From positions 124,001-188,000 of the forward strand of contig NZ_JARXRN010000016.1 in NCBI RefSeq assembly GCF_029888045.1: DNA of 64,000 nt, in the 5' to 3' direction. A program made the translations under genes and the position numbers. Source of the stretch: Luteimonas rhizosphaericola. Its GTDB lineage: Bacteria > Pseudomonadota > Gammaproteobacteria > Xanthomonadales > Xanthomonadaceae. Below are positions 15,543 to 24,555 of this stretch, one piece after another; position 1 is the first letter of the stretch; the number at the start of each line of letters is the position of its first letter. Under the pieces are notes generated by a model, which made no database searches, was not told the origin of the DNA, and was given only the letters and a program-made list of their open reading frames with translations.

Positions 15543-15590
15543 ACTGATTATCCTTGATGGTGTTATATCTGCACCCAGGCCAAGCTCTTC

Positions 15591-18500
15591 TCACATATTC
15601 CTCCGATACTCCCCCCCCACCTCATACAAGGCATGACTGATCTGCCCCAATGAGTGGGTCTTCACCGCCTCCACCAGCGCCGCGAAGACGTTCCCCCGCC
15701 GCCGCGCCGTGTCCTGAAGATACGCCAGGCCGTGGCCGTCGTGCACCTCGCCGGCGACGGTTTCATCCTCAACCACATGGGCGTGGGAAGTCTCGCCTTC
15801 CGGGGCCAGGCGGTTGCGGTTGGCCTGCCAGCCGCGCACGTTAGCGATCTGCTGGCCCTTCTCGGCTTCGGTCGAGCGGATCAGCTCGATCTCGGTGGCC
15901 ACCTCGCCCGCGTGCTCCTTGGGCAGGAAGGTGTTCACGCCCACCAGGGGCAGGCTGCCGTCGTGCTTCTTGTGCTCGTAGTACAGCGACTCTTCCTGGA
16001 TCTTGCCGCGCTGGTACATGGTGTCCATGGCGCCCAGGACGCCGCCGCGCTCGCTGATGGCTTCGAACTCCTTGTAGACGGCCTCTTCCACCAGGTCGGT
16101 CAGCTGGTCGACGATGAAGCTGCCCTGCCAGGGGTTCTCGCAGAAGTTCAGCCCCAGCTCCTTGTTGATGATCATCTGGATGGCCACGGCGCGGCGCACG
16201 CTGTCTTCGGTGGGCGTGGTGATGGCCTCGTCGAAGGCGTTGGTGTGCAGGCTGTTGCAGTTGTCGAACAGGGCGTACAGGGCCTGCAGCGTGGTGCGGA
16301 TGTCGTTGAACTGGATCTCCTGCGCGTGCAGGCTGCGGCCGCTGGTCTGGATGTGGTACTTCATCATCTGGGACCGTTCGTTGGCGCCGTAGCGCTCGCG
16401 CATGGCGCGCGCCCAGATGCGGCGGGCCACGCGGCCGATGACGGTGTACTCCGGGTCCATGCCGTTGGAGAAGAAGAAGCTCAGGTTGGGCGCGAAGTCG
16501 TCGATCTTCATGCCGCGCGCCAGGTAGTACTCGACGATGGTGAAGCCGTTGCTCAGGGTGAAGGCGAGCTGGCTGATCGGGTTCGCCCCGGCCTCGGCGA
16601 TGTGGTAGCCGGAGATGGACACCGAGTAGAAGTTGCGGACCTTGTGGTCGACGAAGTACTGCTGGATGTCACCCATCATGCGCAGGGCGAACTCGGTGCT
16701 GAAGATGCAGGTGTTCTGGGCCTGGTCCTCTTTCAGGATGTCGGCCTGGACGGTGCCGCGCACGGTGGCGAGCGTTTCGGCCTTGATGCGGGCGTAGGTG
16801 TCGGCGTCCACCAGCTGGTCGCCGGTCATGCCGAGGAAGGCCAGGCCCAGCCCGTCGCTGCCCTTGGGGAGGTCGCCGTGGTAGCGGGGGCGTTCGCGGC
16901 CCTCGAAGAAGGCGTCGATCTTGCGCTGGGCGTCCTGCCAGCGGGCGTCGTCGGCCTTGAGGTATTTCTCCACCTGCTGGTCGATGGCGGTGTTCATGAA
17001 CAGGGCGAGGATGATCGGCGCCGGGCCGTTGATGGTCATCGACACGCTGGTGGTGGGCGCGCACAGGTCGAAGCCGGAGTAGAGCTTCTTCATGTCGTCC
17101 AGCGTGGGGATGTTGACGCCGGAGTTGCCGATCTTGCCGAAGATGTCGGGGCGCTCGGCCGGGTCTTCGCCGTAGAGGGTCACGCTGTCGAAGGCGGTGG
17201 ACAGGCGCGCGGCGGGCTGGCCGGCGCTGAGGTAGTGGAAGCGGCGATTGGTGCGCTCGGGCGTGCCTTCGCCGGCGAACATGCGGATGGGGTCTTCGCC
17301 GGTGCGGCGATAGGGGTAGACGCCGCCGGTGTAGGGGTAGCTGCCGGGCAGGTTCTCCTTAGCCAGGAAGGTGAGCAGTTCGCCCCAGCTCTTGTAGCTT
17401 GGGGCGGCGATCTTGGGGATCTTCTGGTGACTGAGGGATTCGCGGTAGTTCTGGACTTCGATGGCCTTGCCGCGGACGTGGTATTCGGTGGTGTCGTCGG
17501 TGATGGCCTTCAGGCGCGCGGGCCATTCGCGCAGCAGTCGCAGGCTGTCGCTGGTGAGGGACTGGAGGGCGTCGTTGTAGCGCTGGCGGAGGGTGAGCAG
17601 GGTGCGGTCGGGGGAAAGCTCGTCATGCCCGCGCAGGCGGGCATCCATGGACGTTGCGGTGTCATCGCCCGAACGTCCATGGGTCCCCGCCTTCGCGGGG
17701 ACGACGTCGGTGGGGGCAGCTGGACGCTCATGGGTCGCCGCCTTCGCGGGGACGACGTCGGTGGGGACAGCTGGACGCTCATGGTTCGCCGCCTTCGCGG
17801 GGACGACGTCGGTGGTGTCGTAGAGCTCGAGGGCCTTCGGAAGCTTCGGATCCTCGAGTTCCTTCAATGACTGCCAGAAGGACTGCGCGCGGTCGGCGGC
17901 TTCGGCCTGCTTCTCGATGGAGGCGTTGATGGCCCTGCCCTGCTCGGCGATCTCGGCCAGGTAGCGCACGCGCGCGCCGGGGATCAGGACGGTGGCGCGG
18001 GGTTCCTTGAGCGTGGTGTCGAGGTTGGGGCGGAAGTCGCAGCGGGGGGACGCAAACCCGGGGTCGGAGTCGACCTTCCGCTCGGTACCCCCGGACGTGT
18101 CGTGTTCCGGGGAAAGTCGACCCTGACCCCGGTTTTCGTTTTTCTCCCGCATCAGCCGGCACAGGTTGACGAACATCCAGCTCACGCCGGGGTCGTTGAA
18201 CTGGCTGGCGATGGTGGGGTACACCGGCACATCCTCGTCCGCGGTCTGGAACGCGACGCGGTTGCGCTTCCACTGCTTGCGCACGTCGCGCAGGGCGTCC
18301 TCGGCGCCGCGGCGGTCGTACTTGTTGAGCACGATGAGCTCGGCGAAATCGATCATGTCGATCTTTTCCAGCTGGCTGGCGGCGCCGTAGTCGCTGGTCA
18401 TCACGTAGACGGGAAAATCCACCAGGTCCACGATCTCCGAATCGCTCTGGCCGATGCCGGCGGTTTCCACGATCACCAGGTCGAAGCCCTGCCCGCGCAG

Positions 18501-19436
18501 CGCGGCGATGCAGTCGCGCAGCACGGCGTTGGTGGCCACGTGCTGGCGGCGGGTGGCCATCGAGCGCATGTACACGCGGTGGGAACGCAGCGAGTTCATG
18601 CGGATGCGGTCGCCCAGCAGCGCGCCGCCGCTGCGGCGGCGGGTCGGGTCGACGCTGATCACCGCGATGCGCATCTGCGCGAAGCTGGCGAGGAAGCGGT
18701 TGAGCAGTTCGTCGGTGACGCTGGACTTGCCCGCGCCGCCGGTGCCGGTGATGCCGATGACGGGCGTGCGGCCGCCGGCCAGGTGCCAGGCCTTGCGCAG
18801 GGTGGCGAGTTCGGATTCGGGAAGCGTGCCGTCCTCGATCGCGGAGAGCAGGCGGCCGATGGCGATTTCGTCGGTGGCGGCGAAACCGGGGTCGATACCG
18901 GGGTCGGAGTCGACTTTCCCCACGGCACCGCCCGTCTTCGAGGCATCCGTCGAAAGTCGGCTCTGACCCCGGTTTTCGGCGGTGCGGCGCACCACGTCCT
19001 CGATCATCTCCACCAGGCCCATCTTCATGCCGTCGTTGGGGTGGTAGATGCGCTCGACGCCGTAGGCTTCCAGTTCGCGGATCTCCTCGGGCGTGATCGT
19101 GCCGCCGCCGCCGCCGAACACGCGGATGTGGGCCGCGCCGCGCTCGCGCAGCATGTCGACCATGTACTTGAAGTATTCGACGTGGCCGCCCTGGTAGCTG
19201 GACAGGGCGATGGCGTCGGCGTCCTCCTGCAGCGCGGCGCGCACCACGTCCTCGACGCTGCGGTTGTGGCCGAGGTGGATCACCTCCGCGCCCTGGGCCT
19301 GGATCAGCCGGCGCATGATGTTGATGGCGGCGTCGTGGCCGTCGAACAGCGACGCGGCGGTGACGAAGCGCAGCGGGGTGGCTTGCGGCGTGGTCTCGGC
19401 GGAGGACTCAGGGAGGCGATCGGCGGGCGTGGCCAT
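15591..19436 (-). CDS. icmF: fused isobutyryl-CoA mutase IcmF with three in-frame repeat insertions
   Basis: The protein has 1281 residues, well above the roughly 1,100 usual for IcmF. Order: a cobalamin-binding domain ([11 protein letters not shown] with H34), then a MeaB-like GTPase domain (Walker [10 protein letters not shown] at 231-239, ETAGIGQ, NKYD at 371-374), then a linker and the acyl-CoA mutase barrel ([40 protein letters not shown]). It interconverts isobutyryl- and n-butyryl-CoA with adenosylcobalamin, while the built-in chaperone uses GTP to maintain the cofactor. Substrate could also be isovaleryl/pivalyl-CoA. The excess length comes from residues 154-180, 434-460 and about 543-604, all encoded by dispersed repeats and all at domain borders. 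I chose the ATG at 19436; upstream in-frame codons fall in a family B repeat. No stop or frameshift is seen. Confidence 0.92.
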   Translation of the reverse strand: MATPADRLPESSAETTPQATPLRFVTAASLFDGHDAAINIMRRLIQAQGAEVIHLGHNRSVEDVVRAALQEDADAIALSSYQGGHVEYFKYMVDMLRERGAAHIRVFGGGGGTITPEEIRELEAYGVERIYHPNDGMKMGLVEMIEDVVRRTAENRGQSRLSTDASKTGGAVGKVDSDPGIDPGFAATDEIAIGRLLSAIEDGTLPESELATLRKAWHLAGGRTPVIGITGTGGAGKSSVTDELLNRFLASFAQMRIAVISVDPTRRRSGGALLGDRIRMNSLRSHRVYMRSMATRRQHVATNAVLRDCIAALRGQGFDLVIVETAGIGQSDSEIVDLVDFPVYVMTSDYGAASQLEKIDMIDFAELIVLNKYDRRGAEDALRDVRKQWKRNRVAFQTADEDVPVYPTIASQFNDPGVSWMFVNLCRLMREKNENRGQGRLSPEHDTSGGTERKVDSDPGFASPRCDFRPNLDTTLKEPRATVLIPGARVRYLAEIAEQGRAINASIEKQAEAADRAQSFWQSLKELEDPKLPKALELYDTTDVVPAKAANHERPAVPTDVVPAKAATHERPAAPTDVVPAKAGTHGRSGDDTATSMDARLRGHDELSPDRTLLTLRQRYNDALQSLTSDSLRLLREWPARLKAITDDTTEYHVRGKAIEVQNYRESLSHQKIPKIAAPSYKSWGELLTFLAKENLPGSYPYTGGVYPYRRTGEDPIRMFAGEGTPERTNRRFHYLSAGQPAARLSTAFDSVTLYGEDPAERPDIFGKIGNSGVNIPTLDDMKKLYSGFDLCAPTTSVSMTINGPAPIILALFMNTAIDQQVEKYLKADDARWQDAQRKIDAFFEGRERPRYHGDLPKGSDGLGLAFLGMTGDQLVDADTYARIKAETLATVRGTVQADILKEDQAQNTCIFSTEFALRMMGDIQQYFVDHKVRNFYSVSISGYHIAEAGANPISQLAFTLSNGFTIVEYYLARGMKIDDFAPNLSFFFSNGMDPEYTVIGRVARRIWARAMRERYGANERSQMMKYHIQTSGRSLHAQEIQFNDIRTTLQALYALFDNCNSLHTNAFDEAITTPTEDSVRRAVAIQMIINKELGLNFCENPWQGSFIVDQLTDLVEEAVYKEFEAISERGGVLGAMDTMYQRGKIQEESLYYEHKKHDGSLPLVGVNTFLPKEHAGEVATEIELIRSTEAEKGQQIANVRGWQANRNRLAPEGETSHAHVVEDETVAGEVHDGHGLAYLQDTARRRGNVFAALVEAVKTHSLGQISHALYEVGGEYRRNM
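17625..17818 (-). repeat. three tandem 51-bp repeats plus a related palindrome inside icmF
   Basis: The core CTTCGCGGGG recurs at 17691, 17742 and 17793, exactly 51 bases apart. On the protein level this is a 17-residue unit ([17 protein letters not shown]) repeated three times with small changes, followed by [10 protein letters not shown]. The units resemble a dispersed GC-rich element that is common in proteobacterial genomes and often translated as PAKAGTH...DARLRGHD. The insertion lies in the linker between the GTPase and mutase domains. Confidence 0.9.
18057..18140 (-). repeat. paired family A REP inserted in frame in icmF (second copy)
   Basis: Two inverted REP cores (GGGGTCGGAGTCGAC and AGTCGACCCTGACCCC) enclose a spacer of about 35 bases. 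Read in the icmF frame they give ENRGQGRLS, a variable spacer and KVDSDPG (residues 434-460). It sits at the end of the GTPase domain. Confidence 0.9.
18897..18979 (-). repeat. paired family A REP inserted in frame in icmF (first copy)
   Basis: The same two inverted cores with a different spacer encode ENRGQSRLS and KVDSDPG (residues 154-180), between the B12-binding and GTPase domains. A short extra duplication of CCGGGGTCG precedes it at 18886-18894. Confidence 0.9.
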
Positions 19437-19879
19437 GGCGCATTCCGGCTTGATTTCAGTTGGAACCGATTGTAGCGCGGGGCGGATTTGGGCCGGTTTG
19501 CGGGGGTGTCGCACCAGGTGTGCGTAGCCCGGATAAGGCCGCAGGCCGCATCCGGGGTGCGGGACCGGATCGCATCCGGACGACGGGAGCCGGTTCCATA
19601 GGGACGCGTGAGACCAGGCCGCCACGCGAACGGTGCCGATGACGACGCGACCCCGGGTGCGCTTCGCTTACCCGGGCTACGGGCGACGTGGACTGCGTAG
19701 CCCGGATAAGGCCAAAGGCCGCATCCGGGGTGGCGGGACCGGATCGCATCCGTGTGACGACACCCGGTCACATCCTTGTGCGCGGACCAGGCCGCCCGCG
19801 AATGGTGCCGTCCGGCCGACGCGACCCCGGGTGCGCTTCGCTTACCCGGGCTACGAGGGCGCATGCCACACTGGTCGGC
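19437..19879. repeat. cluster of four family B palindromes between icmF and the phospholipase D gene
   Basis: Copies lie at 19524-19557, 19650-19680, 19697-19730 and 19825-19854. They alternate in orientation: GTAGCCCGGATAAGGCC... reads rightward in the first and third, and its complement ...TTACCCGGGCTAC in the second and fourth. Two inner versions exist (AAGGCC.AAGGCCGCATCC and AAGCGAAGCGCACCC). No gene is present; promoters for both divergent neighbours must be here. Confidence 0.85.
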
Positions 19880-21505
19880 ATGAGCCGACGCACCTCGCCG
19901 CACCCCACTTCGTCCCCGCCCCCCGGGCGCACGCCGCCCACCGTGCGCGAGCGGCTGCCGCGAATCCTGGCCTGGGGCGTGTTCTCACTGGCGATGCTGG
20001 TGCTGAGCGGCATCCTGCTGGCCGACCATCTGATGCCGCCCGCCACCGGAGCGCCGAGCCATGCGCTGGAGATCGTGCCCGGGCAGACCGCGCTCGACCG
20101 CGAGCTCGCGCCGCTGCTGGCGCGCAACCCGGGCAAGACCGGCACCATCATGCTGCCCGACGGGCTGGACGCGTTCGCCGCGCGTGCGATCTCCGCGCGC
20201 CAGGCCGGGCGCAGCCTGGACCTGCAGTACTACATCTGGCACGACGACCTCACCGGCCACCTGCTGATGTACGAGGCGTGGAAGGCGGCCGAGCGCGGCG
20301 TGCGCGTGCGCCTGCTGCTGGACGACATCAGCATCTCGGGCATGGACGCGGCGCTGCTGGCGCTGGATTCGCACGCGAACATCGAGATCCGCGTCTACAA
20401 CCCGTTCCGCAACCGCGACGGCATCGCGCGGGTGCTGGAGATGGTGCAACGCATGTTCAGCGTCACCTACCGCATGCACAACAAGGCCTGGATCGCCGAC
20501 GGCCAGGCGGCGGTGGTCGGCGGGCGCAACGTCGGGCTTGAATACTTCGGCGCGCACGAGGAGACCAACTTCCTCGACCTGGACGTGCTGCTGTTCGGCC
20601 CGGCCGTGCGCGAGGCGAGCGCGATCTTCGACGAGTTCTGGAACAGCGAGGCGGTGGTGCCGATCGCGCAGCTCAACCGCAAGCCCAAGCGCACGCTGGA
20701 AACCGAACTGGAGGCGATCAAGGAAGAGGCCCGCGGCGAACTGGCGCAGCGCTACCTGCGCCAGGTGGACATGGCGCCGAGCGTGCGCGCGTATTTCGCG
20801 CAGGAGCTGACGCCGTTCTGGACCGACCGGATCCGCGTGCTGTCCGACCCGCCGGTGAAGTGGAAATCCAGCACCCGCACCGAGGGGCTGGTGTCGCACC
20901 TGATGGACACCCTGCGCAAGACCGAGCGCAAGGCGCTGCTCATCTCGCCCTATTTCGTGCCCGGCAACGAGGGCGTCACCGGCTTCGCGTCGCTGGTGCG
21001 CACGCGCGGCGCGCACGTGGGCGTGATCACCAATTCGCTGGCGGCCAACGACGTGCTGGCCGTGCACGGCGGCTACGCCAACTACCGCAAGGCCCTGCTC
21101 AAGACCGGCGTGGCGCTGTACGAGATGCGGCCGCAGGCGCTGGACGGCGGCTCGAGCCTGTTCGGCAGCAGCGGCGCCAGCCTGCACACCAAGGCCTTCG
21201 TGGTGGACGACCGCTACGGCTTCATCGGCTCGTTCAACATCGACCCGCGCTCGATCATGCTCAACACCGAGATGGGCGTGCTGTTCGACGAACCCGCGCT
21301 GGCGATCGCGCTGCGCGAGGAATACCAGCGCCTCTCCGGCCCCGACCACAGCTACTGGGTGTACCTGGACAGCGAGGACCGCCTGCGCTGGCTCGACCGC
21401 GCCGCCGATCCGCCGGTGGTCCTCGAACACGAACCGGAAACCTCGTGGTGGCAACGCGCCCTGGCGCGCGTGATCGGCTGGCTGCCGGTGGAATCGCAGC
21501 TGTAA
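19880..21505 (+). CDS. phospholipase D family protein (cardiolipin synthase C-like)
   Basis: The 541-residue protein has one N-terminal transmembrane helix (ILAWGVFSLAMLVLSGILLADHL) and two complete HKD motifs: H200-N-K202...D207 (MHNKAWIADG) followed by VVGGRN, and H436-T-K438...D443 (LHTKAFVVDD) followed by FIGSFNIDPRS. The first half also has LDLQYYIWHDDLTG and VRLLLDDIS, typical of ClsC/YmdC-type enzymes. Such enzymes join phosphatidylglycerol with another phospholipid to make cardiolipin. It could equally act as a phospholipase. The next gene starts two bases after its stop, suggesting one transcript. The ATG at 19880 is the first start beyond the repeat cluster. Confidence 0.88.
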   Translation: MSRRTSPHPTSSPPPGRTPPTVRERLPRILAWGVFSLAMLVLSGILLADHLMPPATGAPSHALEIVPGQTALDRELAPLLARNPGKTGTIMLPDGLDAFAARAISARQAGRSLDLQYYIWHDDLTGHLLMYEAWKAAERGVRVRLLLDDISISGMDAALLALDSHANIEIRVYNPFRNRDGIARVLEMVQRMFSVTYRMHNKAWIADGQAAVVGGRNVGLEYFGAHEETNFLDLDVLLFGPAVREASAIFDEFWNSEAVVPIAQLNRKPKRTLETELEAIKEEARGELAQRYLRQVDMAPSVRAYFAQELTPFWTDRIRVLSDPPVKWKSSTRTEGLVSHLMDTLRKTERKALLISPYFVPGNEGVTGFASLVRTRGAHVGVITNSLAANDVLAVHGGYANYRKALLKTGVALYEMRPQALDGGSSLFGSSGASLHTKAFVVDDRYGFIGSFNIDPRSIMLNTEMGVLFDEPALAIALREEYQRLSGPDHSYWVYLDSEDRLRWLDRAADPPVVLEHEPETSWWQRALARVIGWLPVESQL

Positions 21506-21506
21506 C

Positions 21507-22775
21507 GTGGTCGACTTGGACGCCACGCGTGGTCCGGCCGCCGGTCCGTCCGCATCCCGGGAGGCGGACGCGCTGTTCCTGCGCGCGGAGGCGCTGATGG
21601 CCGCCTCTCGGCTGGAAGACGCCGCGCCCCTGTACGCGCGGGCTGCTGACGCCGGACACGTGCAGGCACGCGTGCAGCAGGCGCGCCTGTGGCTGTTCGG
21701 AATGCTCGGCCCGGCGGATCCAGCGGCCGCCATCGAGGAACTGAGGCTGGCCGAATCGGCCGGCGATGCCGGCGCCGGGTGCCTGCTGGCATCGATCGCG
21801 CTGGGCGGGATCGCGCTAACGCGCGACGGCAGTATCGATGCCCGGCTGCGCGCAGCGGTCGAGGCGCGGCATGCACCCGCCCTGCTCGCCGCCGCGATCC
21901 ATTTCGGGCGCAAGTCCGATCCGGGCGACCAGGCGCTGTGTCTGCGGATGCTCGGCGACGCGGCGAACGCCGGCCATGCGACGGCCGCCGCCTTGCTGGC
22001 CGAACGCCTGGCCAATGGCGAAGGCACGGCAGCCGATCCGGTCGCTGCTGCGGCGCTGCGCGGTCAGCTGGCGGCACACGGGATCCCGCCGTTGCCCGCC
22101 TGCTCAGCGCTTCCGCCCTTCGAAGCGCCGGCTCCGCCCAGGCAATTGGCGTTCGCGGCGGAAACGCGCCCGATGCCGCGAAGCATGCTGTCCACGCGGC
22201 CTGCGATCGCCGTGATCGAGGGCCTGCTCTCGCGCGACGAATGCCGCCTGCTGATGGCCTCCGCGCAGCCGTACCTGCGCGCGTCGCGCACCGTGGATCC
22301 GGCGACGGGCCGGCCCGCCGCCATGCCGCTCCGCACCAGCAGCGATGCGAGCTTCGATCCTGTGGCGGAGGATTTCGCGCTGCGATGCGTGCAGTGGCGC
22401 ATCGCCCGGGCTGCGGGCGCCGAGCTGGTGGACGCCGAACGCCTGATCGTGCTGCGCTACGAGCCGGGCCAGGAATACCGCCCGCATCGCGACTATCTGC
22501 CGTCGGCCACGATCGCGCGCGACCGGTCGCAGGCGGGCAATCGCGCCCGCACGATCTGCGTCTACCTCAATGACGTGGAGGACGGCGGCGAGACGGTGTT
22601 TCCGGTCGCGGGCGTCGAGATCGCACCCCGCGCCGGTACGGCGGTGGTGTTCGACAACCTGCTCGCCGACGGTACCCCGGACCCCGAATCGCTGCATGCA
22701 GGCAACCCGGTGCGACGCGGCGTGAAATGGCTGGCGACACTGTGGCTGCGGCAGCGCCGCTATCGGGACTTCTAG
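21507..22775 (+). CDS. prolyl 4-hydroxylase-like 2OG-Fe(II) oxygenase with N-terminal Sel1/TPR-type repeats
   Basis: The protein is 422 residues. Residues 1-180 are Ala-rich helical pairs of Sel1 type (ADALFLRAEALMAASRLEDAAPLYARAADAGH..., AIEELRLAESAGDAGAGCLLASIAL, CLRMLGDAANAGHATAAALLAERLANGEG). The C-terminal half is a prolyl 4-hydroxylase domain: PHRDYL supplies the first His and Asp, GGETVFPVAGVEIAPRAGTAVVF the core strand, and LHAGNPVRRGVKW the second His and the 2-oxoglutarate-binding Lys. It would hydroxylate a proline or other side chain using O2 and 2-oxoglutarate; the target is unknown. The start is GTG, one base after the preceding stop, so it is probably translated with the phospholipase D-type gene. 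Confidence 0.85.
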   Translation: MVDLDATRGPAAGPSASREADALFLRAEALMAASRLEDAAPLYARAADAGHVQARVQQARLWLFGMLGPADPAAAIEELRLAESAGDAGAGCLLASIALGGIALTRDGSIDARLRAAVEARHAPALLAAAIHFGRKSDPGDQALCLRMLGDAANAGHATAAALLAERLANGEGTAADPVAAAALRGQLAAHGIPPLPACSALPPFEAPAPPRQLAFAAETRPMPRSMLSTRPAIAVIEGLLSRDECRLLMASAQPYLRASRTVDPATGRPAAMPLRTSSDASFDPVAEDFALRCVQWRIARAAGAELVDAERLIVLRYEPGQEYRPHRDYLPSATIARDRSQAGNRARTICVYLNDVEDGGETVFPVAGVEIAPRAGTAVVFDNLLADGTPDPESLHAGNPVRRGVKWLATLWLRQRRYRDF

Positions 22776-23083
22776 GCGCCGTCGCGGTCGCGCGCCGAAG
22801 AGGTACGAGCGCCACCTCGCAAACAACGGAGCGGCGCTGGGCGATACGCATGGCCTGCCTTGCCATGGCGACCGTCGCCGGGTCCGGTCGCTGGAGCCCG
22901 GGCGGGTAACGGCGAGACGCGCGCCAGCCACGGGCAATTGGCGGACAAGGGGCGTAGAATGCCGCGCCTGTCACGCCACCCTCGCCCGCCTGCGGGCTGA
23001 CTGCCCAGCAGAATCAATCACTTGCCACCTGACCAGAGGCCCCGCGCGGCATTCCCGCGGCGCCCCGCGATGGAGTTTTATCC
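22776..23083. other. promoter region of leucine dehydrogenase
   Basis: About 310 bases hold no gene. A TAGAAT at 22955-22960 is the best -10 candidate, but no well-spaced -35 is seen. The 120-base leader contains a GCCCGCCTGCGGGC hairpin (around 22985-22998). Confidence 0.4.
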
Positions 23084-24184
23084 ATGATTTTCGAACAGCT
23101 TGGGACCTACGGCCACGAACAGGTCGTGTTCTGCCACAACCCGGACGTGGGCCTGAAGGCGATCATCGCCATCCATAACACCGTGCTCGGCCCTGCCCTG
23201 GGCGGCACCCGGATGTGGCCGTACAAGACCGAACAGGACGCGCTCGACGACGTGCTGCGCCTGTCGCGCGGTATGACCTACAAGAACGCGGTGGCCGGGC
23301 TGAACCTGGGCGGCGGCAAGGCGGTGATCATCGGCGATCCGGCCAAGGACAAGTCCGAGGCGCTGTTCCGCGCGTTCGGCCAGTTCGTCGACTCGCAGGG
23401 CGGGCGCTACATCACCGCCGAGGACGTCGGCATCGACGTCAACGACATGGAATACGTCTACCGCGAGACGCAGTTCGTCACCGGCGTGCACCAGGTGCAT
23501 GGCGGCTCGGGCGACCCTTCGCCGTTCACCGCCTACGGCACTCTGCAGGGCCTGATGGCGGCGCTGAACCGCAAGTTCGGCGACGAGGAGATCGGCAAGT
23601 ACACCTACGCGGTGCAGGGCCTGGGCCACGTGGGCATGGAGTTCGCCAAGCTGCTGAAGGAACGCGGCGCGAAGATCTTCGTCACCGACATCAACAAGGC
23701 GCTGGTGGAGCGCGCGGTGAGCGAGCTGGGCGCCGAAGCGGTGGGCCTGGACGAGATCTACGACGTCGACGCCGACGTGTACTCGCCCTGCGCGCTGGGC
23801 GGCACGGTCAACGAATCCACCCTGCCGCGGCTGAAGGCGAAGGTGATCTGCGGCGCGGCCAACAACCAGCTGGCCAACAACGCGATCGGCGACGAGGTGG
23901 CCAAGCGCGGCATCCTGTACGCGCCGGACTACGCGGTGAACGCGGGCGGGGTGATGAACATCTCGCTGGAGATCGACGGCTACAACCGCGAACGCGCGAT
24001 GCGCATGATGCGCACGATCTACCACAACCTCACGCGCATCTTCGAGATCGCCGAACGCGACGGCATTCCGACCTATGTCGCCGCCGACCGCCTGGCCGAG
24101 GAACGCATCCAGACCATCGGCAAGCTCAAGCTGCCCATGGGCCGCAACACCCCGCGTTTCCAGGGCCGCGTGCGCGGGACCTGA
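23084..24184 (+). CDS. ldh: leucine dehydrogenase
   Basis: This 366-residue enzyme belongs to the Glu/Leu/Phe/Val dehydrogenase family. GPALGGTRMWPY and GMTYKNAVAGLNLGGGKAVI supply the two catalytic lysines (K67 and K79). PSPFTAYGTLQG and a Rossmann motif (VQGLGHVGMEFAKLL) form the NAD domain, and NAGGVMNISLEIDGY is the typical C-terminal block of leucine dehydrogenases. It converts leucine, valine and isoleucine to their 2-oxo acids with NAD. In this window it stands at the head of the leucine route to isovaleryl-CoA (IVD at 24.6 kb). It is monocistronic, with family B repeats on its 3' side. Substrate preference among branched amino acids cannot be read from sequence. Confidence 0.93.
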   Translation: MIFEQLGTYGHEQVVFCHNPDVGLKAIIAIHNTVLGPALGGTRMWPYKTEQDALDDVLRLSRGMTYKNAVAGLNLGGGKAVIIGDPAKDKSEALFRAFGQFVDSQGGRYITAEDVGIDVNDMEYVYRETQFVTGVHQVHGGSGDPSPFTAYGTLQGLMAALNRKFGDEEIGKYTYAVQGLGHVGMEFAKLLKERGAKIFVTDINKALVERAVSELGAEAVGLDEIYDVDADVYSPCALGGTVNESTLPRLKAKVICGAANNQLANNAIGDEVAKRGILYAPDYAVNAGGVMNISLEIDGYNRERAMRMMRTIYHNLTRIFEIAERDGIPTYVAADRLAEERIQTIGKLKLPMGRNTPRFQGRVRGT

Positions 24185-24218
24185 CGCGTCGGCCATCGGC
24201 CCGGGCGTGCGTCTCCGC

Positions 24219-24472
24219 GTAGCCCGGGTAAGCGAAGCGCACCCGGGGTGTCGCCAGACGTGCCACGCGCTGCGATCGTTGCGCCCGGATGCGGACGGAC
24301 CTCGGGTCCCCGGATGCGGCCTTCGGCCTTATCCGGGCTACGCATGGGCTGACGTCGTAGCCCGGGTAAGCGAAGCGCACCCGGGGCGCCGCGAGGCGTC
24401 CCCAGGCAACGCGGATCACGTCGCTCCGCACACCCCGACCCCGGATGCGGCCTTCGGCCTTATCCGGGCTAC
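24219..24472. repeat. cluster of four family B palindromes
   Basis: Copies at 24219-24248, 24308-24341, 24357-24386 and 24439-24472 alternate in orientation. Two are of the AAGCGAAGCGC type and two of the GCGGCCTTCGGCC type, so two subfamilies are paired. They fill the gap between leucine dehydrogenase and IVD. A transcript crossing the gap would form large hairpins. Confidence 0.85.
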
Positions 24473-24555
24473 GTGGGCGACGTGTGCCCGGACGACGCGC
24501 ATGGGAACCCGGCGGCGCGTTGTAGCATGTGAAACCAACCACGACGGAGCACGGC

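Noticed and set aside
17625..17818. CRISPR-like array
   Set aside because: The 51-base units are contiguous, without unique spacers, and lie within a coding frame. No cas gene is nearby.
15654..17870. A long forward-strand open frame (738 codons) opposite icmF
   Set aside because: It is an antisense shadow caused by high G+C codon bias. It has no family motif or ribosome site, while the reverse strand is a clear IcmF.
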